Assembly: GCA_017847875.1 (NCBI GenBank)
Contig: JAGASN010000003.1
Span: 1-58,920, forward strand
Length of the DNA stretch: 58,920 nucleotides
Direction of reading: 5' to 3'
Origin: Oscillospiraceae bacterium
Lineage (GTDB): Bacteria; Bacillota; Clostridia; Oscillospirales; Ruminococcaceae
Program-made: the position numbers and the translations under genes
Shown here: positions 16,652 through 26,464 of the stretch, in pieces
Layout: every line of letters starts with the position of its first letter
Numbering within the stretch: position 1 is the stretch's first letter
Notes under the pieces: model-generated
Told to the model about the DNA's origin: nothing
Databases searched by the model: none
What the model saw: only the letters and a program-made list of their open reading frames with translations

Positions 16652-16672
16652 TTTTGAAAGGATTTTTCAATA

Positions 16673-17881
16673 ATGAGTGCTTACGAAACCAAAAAAGTTG
16701 AATTCAAATCCGAATTTTGTGAAAACGCTTTCTTCGCAGAAGTTTCTTTTGCGGAAGAGGGTGTTGTTCGCGGTTTTTCAAAATATGCCGTTTTCCCCGG
16801 TTTTTGCGATGTGCATGTGCATTTTCGTGAGCCGGGGTTTTCTTATAAGGAAACCATAAAAACCGGTTCAAAGGCTTCCGCAAGGGGCGGATATACTTCC
16901 GTCTGCACCATGCCGAACCTGAACCCGGTTCCGGATTCTCCGGAGCATCTTAAAGAGCAGACAGATATAATCGACCGCGACGCCGTTATCGAAGTTCTGC
17001 CCTATGCCGCAATTACCGTCGGCGAAAAAGGCGAAGAGCTTGTTGATATGGAATCCCTTGCGGAAAAGGTAATTGCTTTTTCCGATGACGGAAGGGGAGT
17101 TCAGAGCGAAGAGATGATGCGCGAAGCAATGCTCAGAGCAAAGGCCCTTGGAAAAATGATAGTAGCCCATTGCGAAGTTAACGAACTTCTTCGCGGAGGA
17201 TATATCCACGAAGGCGATTACGCAAAGGAACACGGCCACCGGGGAATCTGTTCCGAAAGCGAATGGAAACAGATTGAAAGAGACCTTCGCCTTGCGAAGG
17301 AAACCGGATGTGCCTATCATGTCTGCCATATTTCCACGAAGGAAAGCGTTGATATCATAAGAAAAGCAAAGGCGGAAGGGGTAAACGTAACCTGTGAAAC
17401 CGGACCGCATTATCTGGTCATGGATGATTCCGATTTGCAGGAAGAGGGAAGATTCAAAATGAATCCTCCTCTTCGGAGCAAAGCGGACAGGGAAGCCCTT
17501 ATCGAAGGAATAAAGGACGGCACCATTGACATGATCGCCACCGACCATGCGCCCCATTCCGCGGAGGAAAAATCCAGAGGTCTTGAAAAATCGCCTTTCG
17601 GAATAACCGGAATCGAAACCTGTTTCCCGGTGGTTTATACAAAACTTGTCAAAACCGGAATAATCACCCTTGAAAAAGCAATCGAGCTTCTTGCGATAAA
17701 TCCGAGAAAGCGTTTCGGAATAAAGCTCGGAAACGATTTTACCGTTTGGGATCTTGAAACCCTTGAAAAAGTCGAGCCGGAAAAATTCATTTCAATGGGA
17801 AAAGCAACGCCTTTTGAAGGTTGGGAACTTTTCGGAAAATGCATGTTAACCGTCAAAGACGGACAGATTGTCTATAAATAA
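16673..17881 (+). CDS. pyrC: Dihydroorotase
   Basis: Dihydroorotase closes carbamoyl aspartate to dihydroorotate. The zinc-binding start [10 protein letters not shown] is present, as are the later metal and substrate motifs ([28 protein letters not shown]). The 402-aa length fits the type I enzyme. AAAGGA precedes the ATG. It is the first gene of the seven-gene pyrimidine operon and lies directly after the attenuator. Confidence 0.95.
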   Translation: MSAYETKKVEFKSEFCENAFFAEVSFAEEGVVRGFSKYAVFPGFCDVHVHFREPGFSYKETIKTGSKASARGGYTSVCTMPNLNPVPDSPEHLKEQTDIIDRDAVIEVLPYAAITVGEKGEELVDMESLAEKVIAFSDDGRGVQSEEMMREAMLRAKALGKMIVAHCEVNELLRGGYIHEGDYAKEHGHRGICSESEWKQIERDLRLAKETGCAYHVCHISTKESVDIIRKAKAEGVNVTCETGPHYLVMDDSDLQEEGRFKMNPPLRSKADREALIEGIKDGTIDMIATDHAPHSAEEKSRGLEKSPFGITGIETCFPVVYTKLVKTGIITLEKAIELLAINPRKRFGIKLGNDFTVWDLETLEKVEPEKFISMGKATPFEGWELFGKCMLTVKDGQIVYK

Positions 17882-17918
17882 TTTTTCAGATATAAAAAAC
17901 GAAGGAGAGCGAAAACGA

Positions 17919-20900
17919 ATGGCAAAAAGAACGGACATCAAAAAAATCCTCATCATCGGCTCCGGCCCTATCGTAATCGGTCAGGCGGCGGAATTTGACT
18001 ATGCGGGAACCCAGGCATGCCTTGCACTTAAAGAAGAAGGCTATGAGGTTGTTCTTTGCAACAGCAACCCCGCAACCATTATGACCGATACCCTCATCGC
18101 CGATAAGGTCTATATGGAGCCTCTTACTCTTGAATATATCGCAAAGATCATCCGCCACGAAAGACCCGATGCAATCGTTCCCGGAATCGGCGGCCAGACC
18201 GGTCTTAACCTTGCAATGCAGCTTGAGAAAAAAGGAATTCTTAAAGAATGCAGAGTAAAACTTCTCGGAACCAGCAGCGAAAGTATTGAAAGAGCGGAAG
18301 ACCGCGAACTTTTCAAGGAACTTTGCCAGTCCATCGGCGAACCGGTAATTCCTTCCGAAATCACCTATAATCTTGACGAAGCAAAAGCAGCCGCAGAGCG
18401 CATCGGATATCCCATTGTTCTTCGCCCTGCATTCACTCTCGGCGGAACCGGCGGCGGTTTTGCTAACAACGAAGAAGAACTTGTTGAAATCGGAAGAAAC
18501 GCATTCAAACTTTCTCCCGTTCACCAGGTACTTATCGAAAAGAGCGTCAAAGGCTATAAGGAAATCGAATTCGAGGTAATGCGCGACAGCGAAGACAACG
18601 CAATCACCATCTGCGGAATGGAAAACGTCGATCCCGTAGGCGTTCATACCGGCGACTCCATCGTTGTTGCTCCTATCATGACTCTTTCCGACCATGATAT
18701 GAAAATGCTCAACGATTCCGCAATCAAACTTATCCGCGAACTTAAAATCGAAGGCGGCTGCAACGTCCAGTTCGCTCTCAATCCGGAAAGTTCCGAATAT
18801 TACCTTATCGAAGTTAACCCCCGCGTTTCCCGTTCTTCCGCTCTTGCTTCCAAAGCAAGCGGCTTCCCCATTGCAAAAGTTACCGCAAAAATCGCTGTCG
18901 GCATGACTCTTGATGAAATTGAACTCGCCGGAACCACCGCAAAAACCGAGCCTTCCCTCGATTACGTAATCGCAAAACTTCCGCGCTTCCCCTTCGATAA
19001 ATTTGCTTCCGCACCCAACACTCTCGGAACCCAGATGAAAGCAACCGGCGAAATCATGGGAATCGGTTCCAACCTTGAGGAATGCCTCCTCAAAGGTGTA
19101 CGCTCTCTCGAAACCGGAGTCTGCCACCTTTATCTCAAAAAATTCGACGGAATGAGCACCGAAGAAATTTATAAATATATCGAACAGTTCCGCGACGACA
19201 ACATCTTCGGAATTGCCGAACTTCTTCGCCGCGGCGAAACAACCGCAAAACTTCACGAAGTCACCAAAATCACCGAATTCTTCCTCAAAGCTGTTGAAAA
19301 CATCGTAAAGATGGAAGTTAAGGTCAAAGAGAACGTTAAAAACGAAGAAGTTCTCCTCGAAGCGAAGAAAATGGGCTTCGGTGATGAATTTGTTGCAAAA
19401 CTTTGGAACTGCCCGGAAATCGAAGTTTTCAACTTCCGCAAGGAAAAAAATATGTTCCCGGTTTACAAAATGGTCGATACCTTCCACTGCGGAGCATATA
19501 TCCCTTATTTCTATTCTTCCTATACCGGCGAAAACGCTTCCGTAGTAACCGATAAAAAGAAGATAATCGTTCTCGGCGCAGGTCCTATCCGAATCGGCCA
19601 GGGCGTTGAATTCGACTATTCCACCGTTCATGCGGTAACCACCATTAAAAAATCCGGTTACGAGGCAATTATCATCAACAACAACCCCGAAACCGTTTCC
19701 ACCGACTATACCACCAGCGATAAGCTCTATTTTGAACCGCTCACTCCCGAAGATGTTATGAACATCATCGAGCTTGAAAAACCCGAAGGTGTAATCGCTT
19801 CTCTCGGCGGCCAGACCGCTATCAACCTTGCACAGCCTCTTCGCGACAGAGGTGTTAAAATCATCGGCACCGATTGCGACGCAATCGAAAGAGCCGAAAA
19901 CCGCGACAGCTTTGAAAAAATTCTTGAGGAACTCAATATTCCCCAGCCGAAGGGCAAAGCAGTCACCAACATCGAAGACGGCTGCAAAGCCGCGGCGGAA
20001 GTTGGATATCCCGTTCTCGTCCGTCCTTCCTTCGTCCTCGGCGGAAGAGCAATGCAGATTGTTGCAACCGAAGCACAGCTTCGCCAGTATCTTAAAACCG
20101 CGGTTGAACTGGGCGAAGACAAACCGGTTCTTGTTGATAAATATATCTTCGGAAAAGAAGTTGAAGTCGATGCGATCTGCGACGGAATCGACGTTTTCGT
20201 ACCCGGAATTATGGAGCTTGTTGAAAGAACCGGTATCCATTCCGGCGACTCCATAAGCGTATATCCCACCTTCAGCATTTCTGACAAAGTTAAAGGCACC
20301 ATTCTCCAGTATGCGAAAAAACTCGGTCTCGGAATCGGAATAATCGGTCTTTATAACATCCAGTTCATTGTTGACGAACACGACGACGTTTATATCATCG
20401 AAGTTAACCCCCGTTCTTCCAGAACCGTTCCGTTCCTCTCCAAATCCACCGGTTACAGCCTTGCGGATATCGCAACCGAAGTAATCCTCGGAAAGAGCCT
20501 TAAGGAACAGGGAATCTTCGGAATTTATCCGGACGAAAAGAAGAGATGGTACGTAAAAGTTCCGGTATTCTCTTTCAACAAAATCCACGGACTCGATGCT
20601 TATCTTTCTCCCGAAATGAAATCCACCGGCGAAGCAATCGGCTATGACGATAAACTCAACCGCGCACTTTATAAAGCACTCCAGGCTTCCGGAATGCATC
20701 TCCAGAACTATGGCACAATTTTTGCTACCATCGCCGATAAAGATAAGGAAGAAGCACTTCCGCTTATCCGCCGTTTCTATGACCTCGGCTTCAACATTGA
20801 GGCAACCGGCGGTACCGCAAAATTCCTTAAAGAAAACGGAATCCGCACCCACGTTCTCAAGAAGATCAGCGACGGAAGCGAAGAAATCCGCGATTCTCTC

Positions 20901-21092
20901 CGCCAGGGACATATCGCATACGTTATCAACACCCGCGATATCGGTTCCGTCGGTCAGGAAAACGACGGCCAGCTTATCCGCAACTACGCTATCGAAAACA
21001 ACGTTTCCGTTTTCACCGCTCTCGATACCGTAAAAGTTCTTCTCGACGTTCTTGAAGAAACCACCCTCTGCATCTCCACTATCGACGCTTAA
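17919..21092 (+). CDS. carB: Carbamoyl-phosphate synthase large subunit
   Basis: The 1,057-aa protein has the duplicated ATP-grasp architecture of Car[21 protein letters not shown] in the first half and [20 protein letters not shown] in the second. A C-terminal MGS-like allosteric domain includes [13 protein letters not shown]. The ATG at 17919 (GAAGGAG, then MAKRTDIKK) is preferred over upstream alternatives. The small glutaminase subunit carA is not adjacent, which is unusual, so it must be encoded elsewhere. The gene supplies carbamoyl phosphate for both pyrimidine and arginine synthesis. Confidence 0.97.
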   Translation: MAKRTDIKKILIIGSGPIVIGQAAEFDYAGTQACLALKEEGYEVVLCNSNPATIMTDTLIADKVYMEPLTLEYIAKIIRHERPDAIVPGIGGQTGLNLAMQLEKKGILKECRVKLLGTSSESIERAEDRELFKELCQSIGEPVIPSEITYNLDEAKAAAERIGYPIVLRPAFTLGGTGGGFANNEEELVEIGRNAFKLSPVHQVLIEKSVKGYKEIEFEVMRDSEDNAITICGMENVDPVGVHTGDSIVVAPIMTLSDHDMKMLNDSAIKLIRELKIEGGCNVQFALNPESSEYYLIEVNPRVSRSSALASKASGFPIAKVTAKIAVGMTLDEIELAGTTAKTEPSLDYVIAKLPRFPFDKFASAPNTLGTQMKATGEIMGIGSNLEECLLKGVRSLETGVCHLYLKKFDGMSTEEIYKYIEQFRDDNIFGIAELLRRGETTAKLHEVTKITEFFLKAVENIVKMEVKVKENVKNEEVLLEAKKMGFGDEFVAKLWNCPEIEVFNFRKEKNMFPVYKMVDTFHCGAYIPYFYSSYTGENASVVTDKKKIIVLGAGPIRIGQGVEFDYSTVHAVTTIKKSGYEAIIINNNPETVSTDYTTSDKLYFEPLTPEDVMNIIELEKPEGVIASLGGQTAINLAQPLRDRGVKIIGTDCDAIERAENRDSFEKILEELNIPQPKGKAVTNIEDGCKAAAEVGYPVLVRPSFVLGGRAMQIVATEAQLRQYLKTAVELGEDKPVLVDKYIFGKEVEVDAICDGIDVFVPGIMELVERTGIHSGDSISVYPTFSISDKVKGTILQYAKKLGLGIGIIGLYNIQFIVDEHDDVYIIEVNPRSSRTVPFLSKSTGYSLADIATEVILGKSLKEQGIFGIYPDEKKRWYVKVPVFSFNKIHGLDAYLSPEMKSTGEAIGYDDKLNRALYKALQASGMHLQNYGTIFATIADKDKEEALPLIRRFYDLGFNIEATGGTAKFLKENGIRTHVLKKISDGSEEIRDSLRQGHIAYVINTRDIGSVGQENDGQLIRNYAIENNVSVFTALDTVKVLLDVLEETTLCISTIDA

Positions 21093-21101
21093 GGAGGAAA
21101 T

Positions 21102-21836
21102 ATGAGACAGCTGCTTTTTGAAATCAAAGAAAACAGACCCCTTACAAAGGACATTATGGAAATGGTCCTTGCGGGTGATACTTCCGATATCACCCGTCCG
21201 GGTCAGTTCGTTAATATCAAGCTCGACGGACTTTATCTCCGCCGCCCCATTTCCGTCTGTGATTCGGAAGAGGGAAAACTCACCCTTATCTATAAGGTTG
21301 TCGGAAAAGGCACCGAACAGATGAGAGATATGACCGAAGGAACTCTCGATATCCTTTCCTCCCTCGGAAACGGATACGATACTTCCATCTCCGGAGAAAA
21401 ACCGCTTCTTGTCGGCGGCGGAGTCGGTGTTCCTCCTCTTTATATGCTTGCGAAGGAACTTCGCAAAGAGGGAAAGGAAGTTTCCGTAATTCTCGGCTTC
21501 AACACAAAAGATGAAATCTTCTATGAAGAAGAATTCAAGGCTCTCGGCTGTGAAGTTTACGTCACCACCGTTGACGGTTCCTACGGAATCAAAGGATTTG
21601 TAACCGAAGCGATGAAAGAAATCGATTACACCCATTTCTTCACCTGCGGACCGGAACCAATGCTCAAAGCGGTATGGAACGCTTCAAAAACTTCCGGTCA
21701 GCTCAGCTTTGAAGAAAGAATGGGCTGCGGTTTCGGAGCCTGCATGGGCTGCTCCTGCAAGACCCTCACCGGTTTCAAACGAATCTGCAAGGACGGCCCT
21801 ATCATGATGAAGGAGGAGATTTTATGGAAAGATTAA
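21102..21836 (+). CDS. pyrK: Dihydroorotate dehydrogenase electron-transfer subunit
   Basis: PyrK carries FAD and a [2Fe-2S] cluster and passes electrons from PyrD to NAD+. The flavin-binding motif LYLRRPISVCD and the NAD-binding GGGVGVPPLYMLAKEL are visible. The Cys cluster GCGFGACMGCSCKT (C-x4-C-x2-C, with a further C downstream) sits near residue 205. The start follows AAGGAGG, and the end overlaps pyrD by 13 nt. Together they form the class 1B enzyme. Confidence 0.95.
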   Translation: MRQLLFEIKENRPLTKDIMEMVLAGDTSDITRPGQFVNIKLDGLYLRRPISVCDSEEGKLTLIYKVVGKGTEQMRDMTEGTLDILSSLGNGYDTSISGEKPLLVGGGVGVPPLYMLAKELRKEGKEVSVILGFNTKDEIFYEEEFKALGCEVYVTTVDGSYGIKGFVTEAMKEIDYTHFFTCGPEPMLKAVWNASKTSGQLSFEERMGCGFGACMGCSCKTLTGFKRICKDGPIMMKEEILWKD

Positions 21837-22735
21837 AAGTAAATCTTTGCGGAATCGAAATGGATAACCCCATTATCCCCGCTTCCGGAACTTTCGGCTA
21901 TGGCTATGAATTTGCCGATCTTTATGATATCAATATGCTCGGAACTTTCTCCTTCAAAGGAACCACAAAAGACCCGAGATTCGGAAACCCCACTCCGCGA
22001 ATTGCGGAATGTACCGCCGGAATGATAAACGCCGTTGGTCTTCAGAACCCGGGCGTTGAAAAAGTTATCGGCGAAGAACTTCCGAAACTTGCAAAATGCT
22101 TCAATAAAAAAGTTATGGCAAACGTTTCCGGTTTTTCCGTTGAGGATTATGCCTATACCTGCGAAAAACTCGATAAATGCGACCAGGTCGGCTGGCTTGA
22201 AGTAAACATCAGCTGCCCGAACGTTCACGGCGGCGGAATGAGCTTTGGAACTTCGCCCGAAGCCGCAGCAACCATTGTTAAGGCGGTAAAAGCCGTTACC
22301 ACAAAACCCGTTATCGTAAAACTTTCCCCGAACGTAACCGATATCGTTGCGATAGCAAAAGCCTGTGAAGAAGCCGGCGCGGACGGTCTTTCCCTCATCA
22401 ACACCCTTATGGGAATGAGAATCGACCTCAAGACCAAAAAGCCCGTTATCGCGAACAAAATGGGCGGTTTTTCCGGCCCTGCAATCTTCCCGGTTGCGGT
22501 AAGAATGGTTTACCAGGTTGCCCAGGCGGTTAAAATCCCGATCGTCGGAATGGGCGGCGTTTCCTGCGCCGAAGACGTAATCGAACTTATGCTTGCGGGA
22601 GCAACCGCCGTTCAGGTCGGCGCCGCAAACCTTGTTGATCCTTATATCTGCAGAGATATAATCAATGACCTTCCGAGAGTCATGGATAAATACGGAATCA
22701 ATAATCTCAGTGAAATTATAGGAGGAGTTAAATAA
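21824..22735 (+). CDS. pyrD: Dihydroorotate dehydrogenase 1B, catalytic subunit
   Basis: The 303-aa FMN enzyme oxidises dihydroorotate to orotate with PyrK. Conserved segments include [33 protein letters not shown] (with the catalytic Cys of class 1B) and the FMN phosphate site [14 protein letters not shown]. The start lies inside pyrK, with AAGGAGGAG ahead of it. The next gene follows after one base. Confidence 0.95.
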   Translation: MERLKVNLCGIEMDNPIIPASGTFGYGYEFADLYDINMLGTFSFKGTTKDPRFGNPTPRIAECTAGMINAVGLQNPGVEKVIGEELPKLAKCFNKKVMANVSGFSVEDYAYTCEKLDKCDQVGWLEVNISCPNVHGGGMSFGTSPEAAATIVKAVKAVTTKPVIVKLSPNVTDIVAIAKACEEAGADGLSLINTLMGMRIDLKTKKPVIANKMGGFSGPAIFPVAVRMVYQVAQAVKIPIVGMGGVSCAEDVIELMLAGATAVQVGAANLVDPYICRDIINDLPRVMDKYGINNLSEIIGGVK

Positions 22736-22736
22736 A

Positions 22737-23435
22737 ATGGGAAAAGACGTTATTATTGCCTGCGATTTTTCTTCCGCAGAAAAAACTTTCGAGTTCCTCG
22801 ATAAATTCGAGGGCAAAAAACCTTTCGTAAAAATCGGAATGGAGCTTTTCTATGCGGAAGGTCCTTCCATCGTTCGTGAAATCAAAGCAAGAGGACACAA
22901 AATCTTCCTCGACCTCAAACTCCACGATATCCCCAACACCGTTAAAAAAGCAATGTCCGTTCTTTCCGGACTTGACGTTGATATGACCAACCTTCATGCG
23001 GCAGGTACCTGCAGAATGATGGAAGCCGCAATCGAAGGTCTTACCAGACCCGACGGCACCAGACCTCTTCTCATCGCAGTAACCCAGCTTACCTCTACCG
23101 ACCAGGAAGCAATGGAAAACGACCTTCTCATCAAAGAACCCCTTCCGGAAGTTGTTATGCACTATGCCCAGAATGCTAAAAAAGCAGGCCTCGACGGCGT
23201 TGTTTGCTCCCCCCTTGAATCCAAAAAAGTTCACGATTCCTGCGGCGCTGAATTCATCACCGTAACCCCCGGCGTTCGCTTTGCTGACGGCGACAAAGGC
23301 GACCAGAAACGTGTTATGACCCCTGCTGATGCAAAAGCAATCGGTTCCGATTATATCGTAGTCGGAAGACCCATCACCGCCGCTGAAGACCCGGTTGCGG
23401 CTTATGAACGCTGCGTAGCAGAATTTGTTGACTGA
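22737..23435 (+). CDS. pyrF: Orotidine 5'-phosphate decarboxylase
   Basis: PyrF makes UMP from OMP. The start VIIACDFSS and the catalytic segment [17 protein letters not shown] (the DxKxxDI motif) are present, as are [10 protein letters not shown] and [11 protein letters not shown] at the phosphate site. The 232-aa length is normal for the short type. GGAGGAG precedes the ATG. It lies between pyrD and pyrE. Confidence 0.95.
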   Translation: MGKDVIIACDFSSAEKTFEFLDKFEGKKPFVKIGMELFYAEGPSIVREIKARGHKIFLDLKLHDIPNTVKKAMSVLSGLDVDMTNLHAAGTCRMMEAAIEGLTRPDGTRPLLIAVTQLTSTDQEAMENDLLIKEPLPEVVMHYAQNAKKAGLDGVVCSPLESKKVHDSCGAEFITVTPGVRFADGDKGDQKRVMTPADAKAIGSDYIVVGRPITAAEDPVAAYERCVAEFVD

Positions 23436-23464
23436 TAACAGATACATAAAAAGGAGAAAGAAAA

Positions 23465-24118
23465 ATGGAAGCTTATAAAAGAGAATTTATCGAATTCCTC
23501 CAGAGCGCAGGAGTTCTCAAATTCGGTGATTTCACCGCAAAATCCGGCAGAAAAATCCCCTATTTCGTAAACGCAGGTATGATTAAAACCGGCGACCAGA
23601 TTTCCAAACTCGGCGAATTTTACGCAAAAGCATATTTTGACAAACTCGGCAAAAAAGAAGCTGTTCTTTATGGCCCTGCATATAAAGGTATTCCGCTTTC
23701 CATTTCCGCCGCGGTTGCTCTTTCCAAAAACGGACTTGATGTTCCTTTCTTCTTCAACCGCAAGGAAGTTAAAGACCACGGCGAAGGCGGCACTTTCGTT
23801 GGTTACATTCCCCAGCCCGGCCAGGAAATTGTTATCATCGAGGACGTAATCACCGCCGGAACCGCAATCCGCGAATCCATGGAGATCCTCAGCCAGCTCC
23901 CGGATACCAAAGTTATCGCAACCTTCATTATGGTAAACCGCAAGGAAAAAGGCCAGACCGAAAAAGGCGCAATGGAAGAAATTTCCGAACAGTTCGGTTT
24001 CCCGGTATATTCCGTTGTTGACGTTTACGATATCATCGAATTCCTTGAAGAAGACCCGGCAAACGAAGAAAACGTAACCAGAATCAAAAACTATCTTGCA
24101 ATTAACGGAGCAAAATAA
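23465..24118 (+). CDS. pyrE: Orotate phosphoribosyltransferase
   Basis: PyrE adds PRPP to orotate. The 217-aa protein has the PRPP-binding motif VIIEDVITAGTA and the orotate-loop region GPAYKGIPLS. AAGGAG precedes the ATG. Its stop TAA is immediately followed by the pyrB ATG, with no spacer, indicating coupled translation. Confidence 0.95.
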   Translation: MEAYKREFIEFLQSAGVLKFGDFTAKSGRKIPYFVNAGMIKTGDQISKLGEFYAKAYFDKLGKKEAVLYGPAYKGIPLSISAAVALSKNGLDVPFFFNRKEVKDHGEGGTFVGYIPQPGQEIVIIEDVITAGTAIRESMEILSQLPDTKVIATFIMVNRKEKGQTEKGAMEEISEQFGFPVYSVVDVYDIIEFLEEDPANEENVTRIKNYLAINGAK

Positions 24119-25213
24119 ATGAGCAATCTTATTGATATTCTTGATCTTTCCGTGGAAGAAATCGACGGTCTTATCTCTGTTGCAAACGATATCATCGAAA
24201 ACCCCGGAAAATATGCAAAAGCCTGCGAAGGAAAAATCCTTGCAACACTTTTCTTCGAACCTTCCACCAGAACCCGCCTGAGTTTTGAATCTGCAATGCT
24301 CAGCCTCGGCGGATCCGTTCTCGGCTTTTCCGAAGCCGGAAGTTCTTCCACCGCAAAAGGCGAAAGCTGCGCAGACACTATCCGCACCGTCAACTGCTAT
24401 GCGGATATAATCGCGATGCGTCATCCGAAGGAAGGCGCACCCGTTGTTGCGGCAAAAGCTTCCCATATTCCGATAATCAACGCAGGCGACGGCGGACATT
24501 TTCACCCCACCCAGACTCTTACCGATCTTCTGACCATCAGCCGCCATAAAGGAAGACTCAACGACCTTACCATAGGTATCTGCGGTGACCTTAAGTTCGG
24601 AAGAACCGTTCATTCCCTTATCGCCGCTTTCGCAAGATATACCGGAATAAAATTCGTGCTCATCTCTCCGGAAGAACTCTGCGTTCCGGAATATGTAAAG
24701 ACCGAAACTCTTGATAAAAAAGGAATCCCTTATAAGGAAGTCCGTACCCTTGAGGAAGCAATGCCGGAACTGGATATCCTCTATATGACCAGAATCCAGA
24801 GAGAGCGTTTTGCGGATCCCGCAGAATACGAAAGACTTAAAAATTCTTTCGTGCTCGATCTTCCGAAACTTGAAAACGCAAAACCCGATCTTTGCATAAT
24901 GCATCCGCTCCCCAGAGTCAACGAAATTTCCACCAAGGTCGATAATGACCCCAGAGCCTGCTATTTTGACCAGGCTCTTTGCGGAAAATATATCAGAATG
25001 GCGCTTATCCTCAAGCTTCTTGCGGAAACTCCGATGCTTCTTTCCGAAGTTCCGGAAACCGAGCAGGAAGAAATGCTCATCAACAAAGTTTTCTGCGAAA
25101 ATCCCCGCTGCATAACTTCCGTTGAGCAGGAAATCGACCATATTTTCCATTACACCGATAAAGAAAACGGAATCTGCCGCTGCGCTTATTGCGAAGCACA
25201 GAAAAAGATTTAA
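24119..25213 (+). CDS. pyrB: Aspartate carbamoyltransferase with PyrI-type zinc tail
   Basis: The first ~305 residues are a typical ATCase catalytic chain ([40 protein letters not shown]). The extra C-terminal part, about residues 320-364, holds Cys326, Cys331, Cys355 and Cys358. The gaps between them (5, 24, 3) are identical to those of the zinc Cys of E. coli PyrI (109, 114, 138, 141). The motif [10 protein letters not shown] also resembles PyrI. The nucleotide-binding allosteric domain of PyrI is absent, so the zinc domain may serve only for trimer contact. It is the last gene of the operon. Confidence 0.93.
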   Translation: MSNLIDILDLSVEEIDGLISVANDIIENPGKYAKACEGKILATLFFEPSTRTRLSFESAMLSLGGSVLGFSEAGSSSTAKGESCADTIRTVNCYADIIAMRHPKEGAPVVAAKASHIPIINAGDGGHFHPTQTLTDLLTISRHKGRLNDLTIGICGDLKFGRTVHSLIAAFARYTGIKFVLISPEELCVPEYVKTETLDKKGIPYKEVRTLEEAMPELDILYMTRIQRERFADPAEYERLKNSFVLDLPKLENAKPDLCIMHPLPRVNEISTKVDNDPRACYFDQALCGKYIRMALILKLLAETPMLLSEVPETEQEEMLINKVFCENPRCITSVEQEIDHIFHYTDKENGICRCAYCEAQKKI

Positions 25214-25233
25214 AGTCCCGTGCTCAAAAAAAG

Positions 25234-25266
25234 AAACCCCGTGCTCATTGAGCACGGGGTTTCTTG
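25234..25266 (+). terminator. Intrinsic terminator of the pyr operon
   Basis: AAACCCCGTGCTCA (25234-25247) pairs perfectly with TGAGCACGGGGTTT (25249-25262), followed by CTTGTT. Confidence 0.85.
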
Positions 25267-25270
25267 TTAA

Positions 25271-25368
25271 AAAGGCTCCCCTGTGCAAGGGGAGCTGTCA
25301 CCGAAGGTGACTGAGGGGTTGTAATCCCTACACATATTGACCGGGCGGATGATATCCGCCCCTACAGT
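25271..25368. repeat. Intergenic palindromic (REP-like) element
   Basis: Three hairpins lie in a row: GCTCCCCT...AGGGGAGC, GTCACCGAAGGTGAC, and GGGCGGATGATATCCGCCC. The first two are joined with CTGAGGGGTTGTA, and the last is followed by CTACA. Such modules are dispersed between genes in many clostridial genomes. No coding potential was seen, and no second copy is in the window. Confidence 0.6.
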
Positions 25369-25383
25369 AAAAAACGGAAGAAA

Positions 25384-26247
25384 TTATATAGTTTTCCGTT
25401 TCTTTGTATAAAAATATCTCACAGTCAGAACCACTGCCACAATGAAAAATCCGGTATATATCCATACATAAAGCGAATGGCAAAGCGCATAAAATACGGT
25501 GTTCATTGTGGAAAGAACGTAGTTCATTATCTGTTTGTAAAGGTGGCTTAAGGAAAAAACAGCAAGAAGAATTTTCATCGCTCCGTAAATTCCCCAGAAA
25601 ATTATCGGAAGCTTTTTGCTTTCAAGGGGAATTTTCATAAAGCGGAAAATGGTTATAAAAACAAGCGAAGCGATTGCCGCAAGCTGGGCAAAAGCCAGCA
25701 GAAGCCTTATAAAATCGCCGCCGCGAATCATAAATAAAAGGGTCTGGAAATTAAGAATAACCGCGGAGCTTATTCCGGTTGCAACCCGAAGATACATATC
25801 TATTGCAAAAAATGTTGCCCAGGCGCACCAGAGACCGATGTTCTTCTTAAAAATAAAGCAGATAATTCCGCAAAGGATAAGCGGAGAGGAAAGAACAAGC
25901 CCGACTATTCCGCCTCCTGCGGCAAGAAGAACAACGGTAACAATAAGGGAAAGCGAAAGCAGGACCGTTCCGATAATTTTCCGGGGCGGAAAACTGCTTT
26001 CTTTTTTTATAATAATTTCCCGCGCCTTTTCTTCCGGCGGAGAAAAAACTTCTTCGCTTTTAACAAGTTCGTCAATGGTTATTCCGAAAATCTCGGAAAG
26101 TTTTATGATTTTATCAAGGTCCGGCGTTGCGGCGCCGTTTTCCCATTTTGAAACGCTTTGGCGCGAAACTTCGAGAAGTTCCGAAAGCTCGCCCTGAGAA
26201 AGATTTTTTTCGGTGCGAAGTTTATAGATTTTTTCGCCGATGGTCAT
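25384..26247 (-). CDS. XRE-family regulator with multipass membrane domain
   Basis: Residues 1-65 form a Cro/CI helix-turn-helix (LSQGELSELLEVSRQSVSKWE, GITIDELVK). The rest contains about five or six hydrophobic helices, such as IIGTVLLSLSLIVTVVLLAA and FFIVAVVLTVRYF. The ATG at 26247 has GGAGGCG upstream. Membrane-tethered XRE proteins of this kind are common in Clostridia and are thought to sense membrane or extracellular signals. The ligand and targets cannot be predicted. It is convergent with the pyr operon. Confidence 0.85.
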   Translation of the reverse strand: MTIGEKIYKLRTEKNLSQGELSELLEVSRQSVSKWENGAATPDLDKIIKLSEIFGITIDELVKSEEVFSPPEEKAREIIIKKESSFPPRKIIGTVLLSLSLIVTVVLLAAGGGIVGLVLSSPLILCGIICFIFKKNIGLWCAWATFFAIDMYLRVATGISSAVILNFQTLLFMIRGGDFIRLLLAFAQLAAIASLVFITIFRFMKIPLESKKLPIIFWGIYGAMKILLAVFSLSHLYKQIMNYVLSTMNTVFYALCHSLYVWIYTGFFIVAVVLTVRYFYTKKRKTI

Positions 26248-26464
26248 AAAAAAATCGCCTCCTTTTATAATAAAATTCTATCATTTTTATATGTAAATGT
26301 CTATCAACATCGGTTTAAAACTTTAGCAACCGGCGGTTGCACCTTCGGTTTTTAACAAATTTTGCGGTTTTTGTCGAGGAAATTAAACTAAAATTTAAAT
26401 TGCGGAAACAAAAAGTTAACATTTTGCTGATATTATACCGTCAGAAAAATTTTACCAAAAGGCG

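Noticed and set aside
17886..21635. Very long antisense open frame (about 1,249 codons) opposite carB and pyrK
   Set aside because: It mirrors a conserved gene with strong codon bias, which leaves the opposite strand open by chance. The translation is rich in Phe, Asn and Gly and shows no domain.
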